Assembly (NCBI GenBank): GCA_903860995.1
Contig: CAIOSS010000635.1
Location: 1-5,899, forward strand
Source of the DNA: an uncultured delta proteobacterium
GTDB taxonomy: Bacteria > Myxococcota_A > Polyangia > Polyangiales > Ga0077539
Reading direction: 5' to 3'
Length of the DNA: 5,899 nucleotides
A program made the translations under genes and the position numbers. Shown here piece after piece: positions 1-5,899 of the stretch (its first letter is position 1; the number at the start of each line of letters is the position of its first letter). Below the pieces are notes generated by a model that worked only from the letters and a program-made list of their open reading frames with translations, was not told the origin of the DNA and did not search any database.

Positions 1-7
1 CAACGCT

Positions 8-12
8 AGGAG
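8..12 (+). promoter_or_regulatory. possible Shine-Dalgarno for the methyltransferase gene
   Basis: AGGAG lies upstream of the ATG at 29, but 16 nt separate the motif from the start codon, longer than the usual 5-10 nt. It is the only purine-rich match in the short leader. A TAG at 7-9 could be the end of an upstream gene in another frame, but too little sequence is present to say. No promoter can be recognised in the first 28 bases. Confidence 0.3.
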
Positions 13-28
13 CCTTTGCACCAAGACC

Positions 29-853
29 ATGGAACGCGATCTCCGCTTCGGCTTCGGGAAGAACTGGGACGACTTCCGGGCGAAGGCCCTGAACCCGGAG
101 CGCATCGACGAGGCGCAGCGGGCCCTCGCGGCGCTCGTCGGCCCCGACGCCCTGCGCGGCAAGACGTTCCTCGACATCGGGTGCGGCAGCGGGCTCATGT
201 CCCTCGCGGCGCTGCGGCTCGGCGCGGCCCGGGTGGTGGGCTTCGACTACGACCCCGACTCGGTCTCGTGTAGCGAGTCCGTTCGAGCCTCCGCCACGGC
301 CGATGAGCGCTCGCGCTGGACGGTGATGCGCGGCTCGGCGCTCGACCCGGACTTCGTGAAGACCCTCGGGGACTTCGACGTCGTCTACTCCTGGGGGGTG
401 CTCCACCACACCGGGCAGATGTGGAAGGCCATCGAGACCGCCTTGCTGCCCGTGCGGCCGGGCGGCGGGCGCTTCGTCATCGCGCTCTACAACAAGGTCC
501 ACGGTCGGCTGGGTGTCTTCAGCTCCGAGTCCTGGCATGCGATCAAGAAGGCCTACGTGAGCGGCGGCGAGGTACGGCGCGGGGCCCTGCTCGGGGCCTT
601 CTCCACGTGGCGCGTCGCGGTCGCCCTGAGCGAGCTGCGCAGCCCCCTGCGCGAGATGCGCGAGTACAAGAGCTCGCGCGGGATGTCGTGGTTCCACGAC
701 GCCGTGGATTGGGTCGGCGGCTTCCCCTACGAGTACGCAACGGTCGAGGAGGTCGAGCGCTTCCTGCTCGACCGCGGGCTGCGCAAGGTGAAGACCATCG
801 CCACGCCGACCAACGGCTGGGGCAACAACGAGTTCGTCTTCGAGCGCCCGTAG
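29..853 (+). CDS. class I SAM-dependent methyltransferase, polysaccharide-cluster type
   Basis: A 274-residue protein predicted to transfer a methyl group from S-adenosylmethionine to an unidentified acceptor in the cytoplasm. Motif I, the SAM-binding loop, is FLDIGCGSG at residues 47-55, followed by the acidic ribose-binding strand VVGFDYD ending at D75. Residues 115-129 carry DFDVVYSWGVLHHTG, the motif IV/post-motif region. The N-terminus (RFGFGKNWDDF, residues 6-16) and the C-terminus (DWVGGFPYEYAT, NEFVFERP) match a methyltransferase group I know from O-antigen and exopolysaccharide clusters; that is recall, not a search. The ATG at 29 is preferred because the conserved N-terminal block begins right after it, although the frame stays open to the left edge. 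There is no signal peptide or membrane segment. The next gene starts 54 nt downstream on the same strand, suggesting a shared operon. Family assignment is firm; the substrate is unknown, and sugar, lipid and small-molecule acceptors are all possible. Confidence 0.88.
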   Translation: MERDLRFGFGKNWDDFRAKALNPERIDEAQRALAALVGPDALRGKTFLDIGCGSGLMSLAALRLGAARVVGFDYDPDSVSCSESVRASATADERSRWTVMRGSALDPDFVKTLGDFDVVYSWGVLHHTGQMWKAIETALLPVRPGGGRFVIALYNKVHGRLGVFSSESWHAIKKAYVSGGEVRRGALLGAFSTWRVAVALSELRSPLREMREYKSSRGMSWFHDAVDWVGGFPYEYATVEEVERFLLDRGLRKVKTIATPTNGWGNNEFVFERP

Positions 854-855
854 CG

Positions 856-869
856 CGGCCGCGCGGCCG
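856..869. other. 14-bp perfect palindrome just after the methyltransferase stop
   Basis: CGGCCGCGCGGCCG reads identically on both strands and begins 3 nt after the TAG at 851-853. As RNA it could form a 5-bp GC stem with a 4-nt loop. No T-run follows, so it is not a standard intrinsic terminator. In DNA this GC-rich, a palindrome of this size may be chance. At most it could mildly attenuate or stabilise the transcript between the two plus-strand genes. Confidence 0.2.
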
Positions 870-907
870 TTGCCCCGCCTCGCCGGGTGGTGCTAGACGC
901 TCCCCGG

Positions 908-2794
908 ATGTGCGGCATCAGCGGCTTCCTCTCCCACGACCCGAAGCGCCCCGGCGACGAGCGCGCAGTCCAGCGGATGAACGACGCCATCCGGCACCGG
1001 GGCCCCGACGCCGACGGGGTGCTCGCCGACGGCCCCTGCGTGCTCGGCCACCGCCGCCTCTCCATCATTGACCTCTCCCCCGAGGCGCGGCAGCCGCTTC
1101 CCAACGAGGACGGATCGGTCTCCGTCGTGGTCAACGGCGAAATCTACAACTTCGCCGAGCTGCGTGACGAGCTCATCGCGAAGGGCCACACCTTCCGCTC
1201 GCGCTCCGACAGCGAGGTGGTCGTTCACCTCTACGAGGAGCTCGGCGAGGCCTGCGTCGCGCGCCTCCACGGGATGTTTGCCCTGGCGCTCTGGGACTCG
1301 CGTCGCCAGCGGCTGCTCCTCGCCCGCGACCGCGCCGGCAAGAAGCCCCTCTTCTACCGCCGGCTGCGCCACGGGGTGGCCTTCGCCTCCGAGGTGCACG
1401 CGCTCGTGACGGCCTTCCCCGACGAGCGCGCGGAGGCCGACCTCGCGGTGATCGACGAGTACCTCACGCTCGCCTACGTCCCCTCGCCCCGCGCCGCGTT
1501 CAAGGACACCGCCAAGCTCCCCGCGGCGCACTACGCGGTGCTCGAGCCCGGCCAGGCACCGCGCCTCGAACGCTACTGGACCCGCCCGGTGGGGCCGCTG
1601 CGCACCGAGTCCACCGAGGCGCTCGCCGACGAGCTCCTGGCGCTGCTGCGCGGCGCCGTGCGGCGTCGCATGGTCGCCGACGTCCCCCTCGGCGCCTTCC
1701 TGTCGGGCGGCATCGACAGCTCGACGATCGTGGCCCTGATGGCGGAGGCCAGCGACCGCCCGGTGAAGACCTTCTCCATCGGCTTCGCCGAGGCCGACTA
1801 CTCCGAGGTCGCCTTCGCGCGCATGGTGGCGAAGCGCTTCGGCACCGAGCACCAGGAGCTCGAGGTGCGCGCCGACATGGTCTCGGTGCTGCCCGAGATC
1901 GTGCGCCACCACGGCGAGCCCTTCGCCGACAGCAGCGCGGTGGCCACCTGGTACCTCTCGAAGATGACCCGCGAGCACGTCACGGTGGCGCTCTCGGGCG
2001 ACGCCGGCGACGAGAACTTCGGCGGCTACCGTCGCTACAACACCGCCCGCATCGGGCACCTCTACGACCGCGTCCCGAGCGCCCTCCGGGGCCCCGCGCA
2101 GGCGGCCTTCGGCGCCTTCGGCCGGGTATTCTTCCCCTACCTCGGGCGCTACGCCGGGCGCCTCTCGCAGGGCGAGGCCGCGCGCTACCTGGTGCTGGTG
2201 GGCCAGTTCGTCGGCGCCGAACGCGACGGGCTCTACGGCGAGCGCATGAGGGCGGCGCGCGGCGACGAGAGCGAGCGCCGCTTCGAGCGCATCCTCGCGG
2301 CGAGCGCGGCCCGCCAGCCGATGGGTCGCATCACCGACCTCGACTGGCACACGTACATGATCGACGACATCAACGTGAAGGTGGACATCGCCGCCATGGC
2401 CCACGCGCTGGAGGTGCGCTGCCCCTTCCTCGACACCGAGGTGGTGGAGTTCGCCGCGCGCCTGCCGGACCGGCAGCTGCTGCACGGCGAGGGCAAGGTG
2501 GTCCTGCGCGCCGCCGCGCGTCGGCTGCTCCCCCCCGAGGTCATCGACCGCAAGAAGATGGGCTTCGGCATCCCCCTGGAGCACTGGTTCCGGCACGCGT
2601 TACGCCCGATGGTGAACGACCTGCTGCTCGACCGCACCGCCCGCCAACGCGGGCTCTTCGAGCCCCGCGAGGTCGAGGCCCTGGTGCGCACCCTCGACGG
2701 TCGATCGCCCCGCTACGACCGCGTGTGGACCCTCCTCATGCTCGAGCTCTGGCTCCGCGAGCTCGTCGACGCGCGGCCCGCCGCGGCCGCCTGA
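908..2794 (+). CDS. AsnB-family glutamine-dependent amidotransferase (asparagine synthetase-like)
   Basis: A 628-residue two-domain enzyme. The N-terminal class II glutaminase domain (about 2-215) would release ammonia from glutamine using Cys2. It shows RHRGPDADG, HRRLSIIDL (48-56), NGEIYN (76-81) and D101 in SDSE, equivalent to the glutamine-binding residues of E. coli AsnB. The C-terminal synthetase domain (about 240-605) has the pyrophosphate loop SGGIDSS (266-272), SGDAGDEN (363-370), EVRCPFLD (502-509) and RKKMGFG (548-554), so it should activate a carboxylate with ATP and amidate it. The ATG at 908 is chosen because it puts the nucleophilic cysteine at position 2. An in-frame GTG at 887 would bury that cysteine behind seven residues. 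No good Shine-Dalgarno is visible. Length and the DENFGGYRRY block resemble the exosortase/exopolysaccharide-associated paralogues, so the substrate may be a sugar acid or other carboxylate rather than aspartate. Housekeeping asparagine synthesis remains possible. The last 195 nt are antisense to the convergent gene. Confidence 0.93.
   Translation: MCGISGFLSHDPKRPGDERAVQRMNDAIRHRGPDADGVLADGPCVLGHRRLSIIDLSPEARQPLPNEDGSVSVVVNGEIYNFAELRDELIAKGHTFRSRSDSEVVVHLYEELGEACVARLHGMFALALWDSRRQRLLLARDRAGKKPLFYRRLRHGVAFASEVHALVTAFPDERAEADLAVIDEYLTLAYVPSPRAAFKDTAKLPAAHYAVLEPGQAPRLERYWTRPVGPLRTESTEALADELLALLRGAVRRRMVADVPLGAFLSGGIDSSTIVALMAEASDRPVKTFSIGFAEADYSEVAFARMVAKRFGTEHQELEVRADMVSVLPEIVRHHGEPFADSSAVATWYLSKMTREHVTVALSGDAGDENFGGYRRYNTARIGHLYDRVPSALRGPAQAAFGAFGRVFFPYLGRYAGRLSQGEAARYLVLVGQFVGAERDGLYGERMRAARGDESERRFERILAASAARQPMGRITDLDWHTYMIDDINVKVDIAAMAHALEVRCPFLDTEVVEFAARLPDRQLLHGEGKVVLRAAARRLLPPEVIDRKKMGFGIPLEHWFRHALRPMVNDLLLDRTARQRGLFEPREVEALVRTLDGRSPRYDRVWTLLMLELWLRELVDARPAAAA
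2600..2794. other. convergent antisense overlap of two coding regions
   Basis: The last 195 nt of the plus-strand amidotransferase gene are also open in the minus-strand pseudouridine synthase frame, which first meets a stop (TTA on the plus strand) at 2600-2602. The amidotransferase side is clearly coding, since its residues here align with the conserved C-terminal helices of the family. The minus-strand side is a non-conserved tail. There is no spacer and no recognisable terminator hairpin with a T-run between the two genes. Confidence 0.7.
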
Positions 2795-3496
2795 CGACGG
2801 CGGCCAGGGCCCCATCGTCGGCACCAGCCCCGACCGAACCGCCGCGAAATCCTCCGGCCACGGCGAGGTCACCACCGAGGGCCTCCCCGGCACCCGCACC
2901 GCCCGCGCGTGCAGCATCACCCGCGGCACCGCGAGCACCGCGCCGGTCGCCGAGGTCAGCCGCCGGGCCCCGCCATAGGCCACGTCGCCCAGCAGCGGAA
3001 CCCCGGCCTGCGCCGCGTGCACCCGGATCTGATGCGTCCGCCCGGTCACCGGCACGAAGCCCAGCGCCGTCGCCCGGTCGCCCGCGCCCAGCCGGGTCCA
3101 TCGGGTGAGCGCCTCGACCGACGCCAGGCCCTCGCCGCAGCGCCGGCGCGTACGGTCCTTCGGGTCGTCTTCGATGCGCCACGACCACTCGCCGGCCTCG
3201 TCCCCGAGCGCCCCCGCGACGAGCCCGGCATACCAGCGCTGGTACTCCCCCGCCTCCTTCGCCGCCGCCGCGGTCGCGATCGCCCAGTCGCTCAGCGCGA
3301 AGAGCACCGCGCCGGTCACCGACGCGTCCAGCCGCGAGAGCGGGTGCCAGTGCGCGCTCTTCGGCCGCAGCCGCTGGGCAACCCCCACCAACGAGGCCTC
3401 CCCCTTCGCGCGCGGCGTGGTCAGCAGCCCCGCGGGCTTGTCGAGCACGACCCAGTCGTCGGCGTCGAAGAGCACCGTCGCCCCGATCACACGCAT
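2600..3496 (-). CDS. RluA-family RNA pseudouridine synthase with antisense-encoded C-terminal tail
   Basis: A 298-residue protein predicted to isomerise specific uridines in rRNA or tRNA to pseudouridine. The catalytic domain spans about residues 7-226. VLFDADDWVVLDKPAGLL (8-25) is the family's opening block, SRLDAS (54-59) carries the catalytic aspartate D57, GRTHQIRVHA (152-161) is the hallmark RNA-binding/active-site strand, and PLLGDVAYGG (167-176) follows. A separate S4 domain is absent, as in short RluA/RluC-like enzymes. The ATG at 3496 is supported by GGAG 8 nt upstream and by the position of the first conserved block. The open frame extends further upstream to 3958 only as an antisense shadow. 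The start overlaps the 3' end of the upstream dikinase gene by 10 nt, suggesting translational coupling. From about residue 234 the tail (65 residues) is antisense to the amidotransferase gene and resembles no conserved extension I recognise, so it may be mere read-through. The RNA target cannot be told. Confidence 0.87.
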   Translation of the reverse strand: MRVIGATVLFDADDWVVLDKPAGLLTTPRAKGEASLVGVAQRLRPKSAHWHPLSRLDASVTGAVLFALSDWAIATAAAAKEAGEYQRWYAGLVAGALGDEAGEWSWRIEDDPKDRTRRRCGEGLASVEALTRWTRLGAGDRATALGFVPVTGRTHQIRVHAAQAGVPLLGDVAYGGARRLTSATGAVLAVPRVMLHARAVRVPGRPSVVTSPWPEDFAAVRSGLVPTMGPWPPSSGGRGGPRVDELAEPELEHEEGPHAVVAGRSTVEGAHQGLDLAGLEEPALAGGAVEQQVVHHRA

Positions 3497-5899
3497 TCGA
3501 TCCGCTCCACCACGCCGCGGTTTCCGTCGACGCGCACCAGGTCGCCAGTCTTCAACGCGCGCGTCGCGCCCGCCACGTTGACCACCGCGGGCACCCCATA
3601 CTCGCGCGCCACCAGCGCGGCGTGCGAGAGCGCCCCGCCGAGCTCGGTGACCACCGCCGTCGCCACCAGGAAGAGCGGCGTCCACCCGACGTCCGCCACC
3701 GCCGTCACCAGCACCTCGCCGGGCGTCAGGAGCGCGCCGTCGCCCGGATCGCGCAGCACCCTCACCCGGCCCGTCACCACGCCGGGCGACGCCGCGACGC
3801 CCGTGAAGCGGTCGCCCGCCGGCTCCGGGGATGGGGCCACCGACGGGGGCGAGCCCACAAAGGTCGCCGGCGGATCGGGGCGGGCCAGGTCGCGCGCCAC
3901 CTCGGCGCGCCGCATCGCGACCACGGCCTCGACGTCGGTCAGCTCGCCGCCCAGCCACGCATCGAGCTCGTCGACCGTCAGGTAGAACGCGCCGTCTGCG
4001 CCGCCCGCACCGAGCCGCGCGCTCACCTCCAGCGCGATCATCCGCACGAAGCCCAGCACCTCGGTCACCCGGGCGCGCATCCGCTCCCGCAGCCGGGCGA
4101 AGCGCTGGGTGCGGGCGAGCAGGTGGCGGGCGCCCGACCGCGCCACCGGGGGCAGCCGGCGGGCGAGGCCCTCCTCCGCCTCCGCGCGCAGGCGGAGCTG
4201 CCGCTCGACGCGCCCGATGGGCCGGTCGTCGGACTGCTGCAGGTACGCGCGCATCGCGGCGAAGAGGGTGCCCGGGGCCTCGCGCCAGCGGGGCGTCGAG
4301 AGCTCGGCCTCCCGCGGGCAGCGAAATCCATAGGCCTTCAGGAAGGACTCGAAGGCCCGCCGGGTGGGCCCCGCCGGGAGGTCGTCGACCACGAGGCGCA
4401 GCGGGTCGGCCCCGGCGATCACGGCGCGCGCTGCGGGCTCTCGCCGGGCGATCTCCGCGATGTGCACGAGCGCGATACCGGGCGCCGCGCTGTCGAGGTC
4501 GGCAAACCCCGCGAGGAGCTCGCGCTCCATCCGCTCGCTGTCGGCCGGCAGCGCGCGGCGCAGGAGCTCCCGCATCGCGACGATGCAGGCGAGGTAGCCC
4601 GAGGCGCAGGTGAGCATCAGCTCGCCGGTGTGATCGAGCAGCGACCGCGCGTCACGAAGGGCCTGCCGAAGGGCCGGACGCGAGGTGGCCGCGAAGGGCA
4701 GCGCGGCGAAGCGCGCGCGCGCGGCGGAGAAGTCCACCTCGAAGCGGCGCAGCCGGTCTTCGAGCCCGAGGTTCTCCGCCGCGAGGATGCCGACGGTGCG
4801 CGGCAGGCGGCGTACGAAGGGCCACCACGACCCGGCGGGCACCTGCTGCTCGACCGCCTCCAGGCCCCCGCCGCCGCCGAGCTCGATGAGCACCCGCGGG
4901 GAGAGCAGCGGCACCTGCCGGGCGACCCGCACGAAGTTGGTGAGGTTGAGGTAGATGCGTCCGTGGAAGATCCCGACGAGCTCGAGCTCCGGGGTCACCT
5001 CGCAGCCGAGCCCCGCGAAGGCCTTGCGGAAGCCCCGCTCGCTGAAGGCCACCGCGATGGACCACGTCAGCGGCGTCGCCACGCCCGGCAGCGCCTCGCC
5101 CACGTTGACGTTGCTCCACACCCACCCGCGTCGGTCGTCGAGGCCCCGCGCGTCCGTCGGCGCCCCGGGCAGCCCGACGATGCTCCGCGACTGCAGCAGC
5201 CACAGCGCACGCCCGTCCCAGGCCCACTCGATGTCCCGCGGCGAGCCCGCCTGGGCCTCCGCCCGGTCGGCCAGCGCGAGCAGGTCCGCGAGCAGGGCGT
5301 CGACCACCACCGGCGCGCCCCGCACGGCCTCGGGCAATACCTGCTCCTGTATGCCGCCCTCCGCCGCGACCACGGCCGCCACCGCCGCGACCACCGCCGT
5401 CCGCTGGATCACCGCAGAGTCGATCCGGCGCACGCGCAGCACCTCCGGGGTGCTCCGCCCATCGACCACGGAGACGCCGAGTCCGCGGGTGGCCTCGATG
5501 ACCGCGACGCCCCGCGCGCCGTCCAGCGGATCGGCCGTAAACAGCACCCCGGCGCACTCCGCCTCGACCATCACCTGGACGATCACGGCCATGCCGACCG
5601 GCGACGCGCCGCGCTGCCGGGCGAGGTACGTGAGCGCGCGCTCGGCGTAGAGCGAGCCCCAGCAGCGGCGCACCGCGTCGAGCAGGGCGGCCGCGCCGCG
5701 CACGCCGAGGAAGCTCTCCTGCAGGCCCGCCGCGCTGGCCATCGTGGCGTCCTCGTGGAGGCCGCTGGAGCGCACCGCGAGGGCCCGCGCGCCGAGCGAC
5801 TCCGCGACCTGGGCGAGCTCGGCCTCGAGCCCGTCGGGCAGCGGGGCGTCGAGGAGGCGCTGGCGGATCGACGCGAGCCGGGCGGCGCGTCGGTCGACC
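3487..5899 (-). CDS. rifampicin phosphotransferase-like dikinase (ATP-grasp + helical + phospho-His domains), 5' partial
   Basis: The reading frame runs off the right edge; 803 residues are visible and some 65-75 N-terminal ones are probably missing. Numbering here counts from the edge. Residues 1-240 form the PEP-synthase-type ATP-binding domain, with AVRSSGLHEDA (R43, a probable phosphate-binding arginine), AGVLFTADPLDG, and DIEWAWDG...LLQSRSI (222-240) at its end. A middle, largely helical domain (about 250-690) opens with WSNVNVGEALPGVATPLTWS (261 onward) and includes AYGFRCPREAELSTPRWRE. The C-terminal swivelling domain (about 697-795) contains GGALSHAALVARE, with H759 the expected phosphate carrier. 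PEP synthase and pyruvate phosphate dikinase carry a C-terminal TIM barrel; this protein ends right after the histidine domain. That domain order matches rifampicin phosphotransferase, which moves the beta-phosphate of ATP to the drug. Whether rifampicin or another compound is the substrate here is unknown. The GTG at 5775 is internal, since conserved sequence continues upstream of it. The TGA overlaps the next gene by 10 nt. Confidence 0.88.
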   Translation of the reverse strand, partial: VDRRAARLASIRQRLLDAPLPDGLEAELAQVAESLGARALAVRSSGLHEDATMASAAGLQESFLGVRGAAALLDAVRRCWGSLYAERALTYLARQRGASPVGMAVIVQVMVEAECAGVLFTADPLDGARGVAVIEATRGLGVSVVDGRSTPEVLRVRRIDSAVIQRTAVVAAVAAVVAAEGGIQEQVLPEAVRGAPVVVDALLADLLALADRAEAQAGSPRDIEWAWDGRALWLLQSRSIVGLPGAPTDARGLDDRRGWVWSNVNVGEALPGVATPLTWSIAVAFSERGFRKAFAGLGCEVTPELELVGIFHGRIYLNLTNFVRVARQVPLLSPRVLIELGGGGGLEAVEQQVPAGSWWPFVRRLPRTVGILAAENLGLEDRLRRFEVDFSAARARFAALPFAATSRPALRQALRDARSLLDHTGELMLTCASGYLACIVAMRELLRRALPADSERMERELLAGFADLDSAAPGIALVHIAEIARREPAARAVIAGADPLRLVVDDLPAGPTRRAFESFLKAYGFRCPREAELSTPRWREAPGTLFAAMRAYLQQSDDRPIGRVERQLRLRAEAEEGLARRLPPVARSGARHLLARTQRFARLRERMRARVTEVLGFVRMIALEVSARLGAGGADGAFYLTVDELDAWLGGELTDVEAVVAMRRAEVARDLARPDPPATFVGSPPSVAPSPEPAGDRFTGVAASPGVVTGRVRVLRDPGDGALLTPGEVLVTAVADVGWTPLFLVATAVVTELGGALSHAALVAREYGVPAVVNVAGATRALKTGDLVRVDGNRGVVERIECV
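3505..3508 (-). promoter_or_regulatory. Shine-Dalgarno of the pseudouridine synthase gene
   Basis: Read on the minus strand, GGAG is followed by 8 nt and then the ATG at 3496-3494. The site lies inside the last codons of the upstream dikinase gene. Its good spacing decides the start of the pseudouridine synthase and fits coupled translation of the two overlapping genes. Confidence 0.6.
5361..5402 (-). repeat. imperfect 21-bp tandem duplication inside the dikinase gene
   Basis: Two adjacent 21-bp units (5361-5381 and 5382-5402) match at 18 of 21 positions, including a shared 13-bp block, CCGCCGCGACCAC. They are in frame and encode part of a Val/Ala-rich run, TAVVAAVAAVVAAEGG (residues 167-182), in the ATP-grasp domain between the substrate-facing core and the DIEWA block. 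A 7-codon slippage duplication is the simplest reading. It probably sits in a surface segment or helix and need not disrupt catalysis. Confidence 0.5.

Noticed and set aside
1..28. End of an upstream gene at TAG 7-9
   Set aside because: Only two codons precede the stop within the window, too few to support a coding call.
893..2596. Long open frame on the minus strand covering most of the amidotransferase gene
   Set aside because: It mirrors a clearly conserved plus-strand gene, has low-complexity His/Val/Gly/Glu/Arg-rich composition and no recognisable domain. Such frames are expected opposite GC-rich genes.
2741..2830. Possible bidirectional terminator between the convergent genes
   Set aside because: Only general GC-rich self-complementarity (GCGGCC repeats) was seen, with no clear stem followed by a T-run on either strand.
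3497..3958. Upstream extension of the pseudouridine synthase frame
   Set aside because: It overlaps the conserved histidine domain of the dikinase in another frame, is Gly/Arg/Ala-rich, and the Shine-Dalgarno with ATG at 3496 gives a normal start.
2909..3985. Plus-strand open frame of about 358 codons opposite the pseudouridine synthase and dikinase genes
   Set aside because: The product is Arg/Pro/Ser/Thr-rich with no motif, and both minus-strand genes it covers show family hallmarks. Treated as an antisense shadow.
3831..4613. Plus-strand open frame of 260 codons
   Set aside because: Almost entirely Arg, Pro, Ala and Gly, the usual product of reading a GC-rich gene out of frame.
4652..5557. 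Minus-strand open frame of about 300 codons within the dikinase gene
   Set aside because: It lies in an alternate frame of the real gene and is Arg/Gly/Ala-rich without motifs.
3487..5775. Dikinase starting at the GTG at 5775
   Set aside because: Conserved family sequence continues upstream of this codon (ending ...GARALA before VRSSG), so the gene extends past the right edge and the GTG is an internal valine.

Overview
The window is very GC-rich (by eye well above 70%), almost fully coding, and bacterial in layout. The GC level, strong third-position G/C use and gene types would fit Myxococcota or a related deltaproteobacterial lineage. That is a weak inference, since no marker gene here fixes the taxon.

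Layout: two genes on the plus strand run toward two genes on the minus strand. On the left, 29-853 encodes a class I SAM-dependent methyltransferase. A 54-nt gap follows, then 908-2794 encodes an AsnB-type glutamine-dependent amidotransferase of the asparagine synthetase family. Its sequence style (NEDGS...NGEIYNF, SGDAGDENFGGYRRY) resembles the paralogues found in polysaccharide and exosortase gene clusters more than housekeeping E. coli AsnB. Methyltransferases beginning RFGFGKNW with SWGVLHHTG are also common in surface-polysaccharide clusters. This pair therefore looks like the edge of an exopolysaccharide, O-antigen or related small-molecule locus.

On the right, read leftwards from beyond the window edge, 5899-3487 encodes most of a large phosphotransferase. 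It has an N-terminal PEP-synthase-type ATP-grasp domain, a long mainly helical middle domain, and a C-terminal swivelling phospho-histidine domain. It has no PEP/pyruvate TIM barrel. This is the architecture of rifampicin phosphotransferase rather than of PEP synthase; the substrate is unknown. Its last 10 nt overlap the start of an RluA-family pseudouridine synthase gene (3496-2600), which has its own Shine-Dalgarno sequence, so the two are probably translationally coupled.

The two gene pairs collide. The pseudouridine synthase frame has no stop after its domain ends and continues 195 nt antisense into the 3' end of the amidotransferase gene. No minus-strand stop exists in any frame between 2739 and 2868, so some antisense overlap is unavoidable. 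No terminator, tRNA, rRNA, CRISPR array or mobile element was seen. The best candidates for something less described are the dikinase of unknown substrate with its coupled pseudouridine synthase, and the tail-to-tail overlap.
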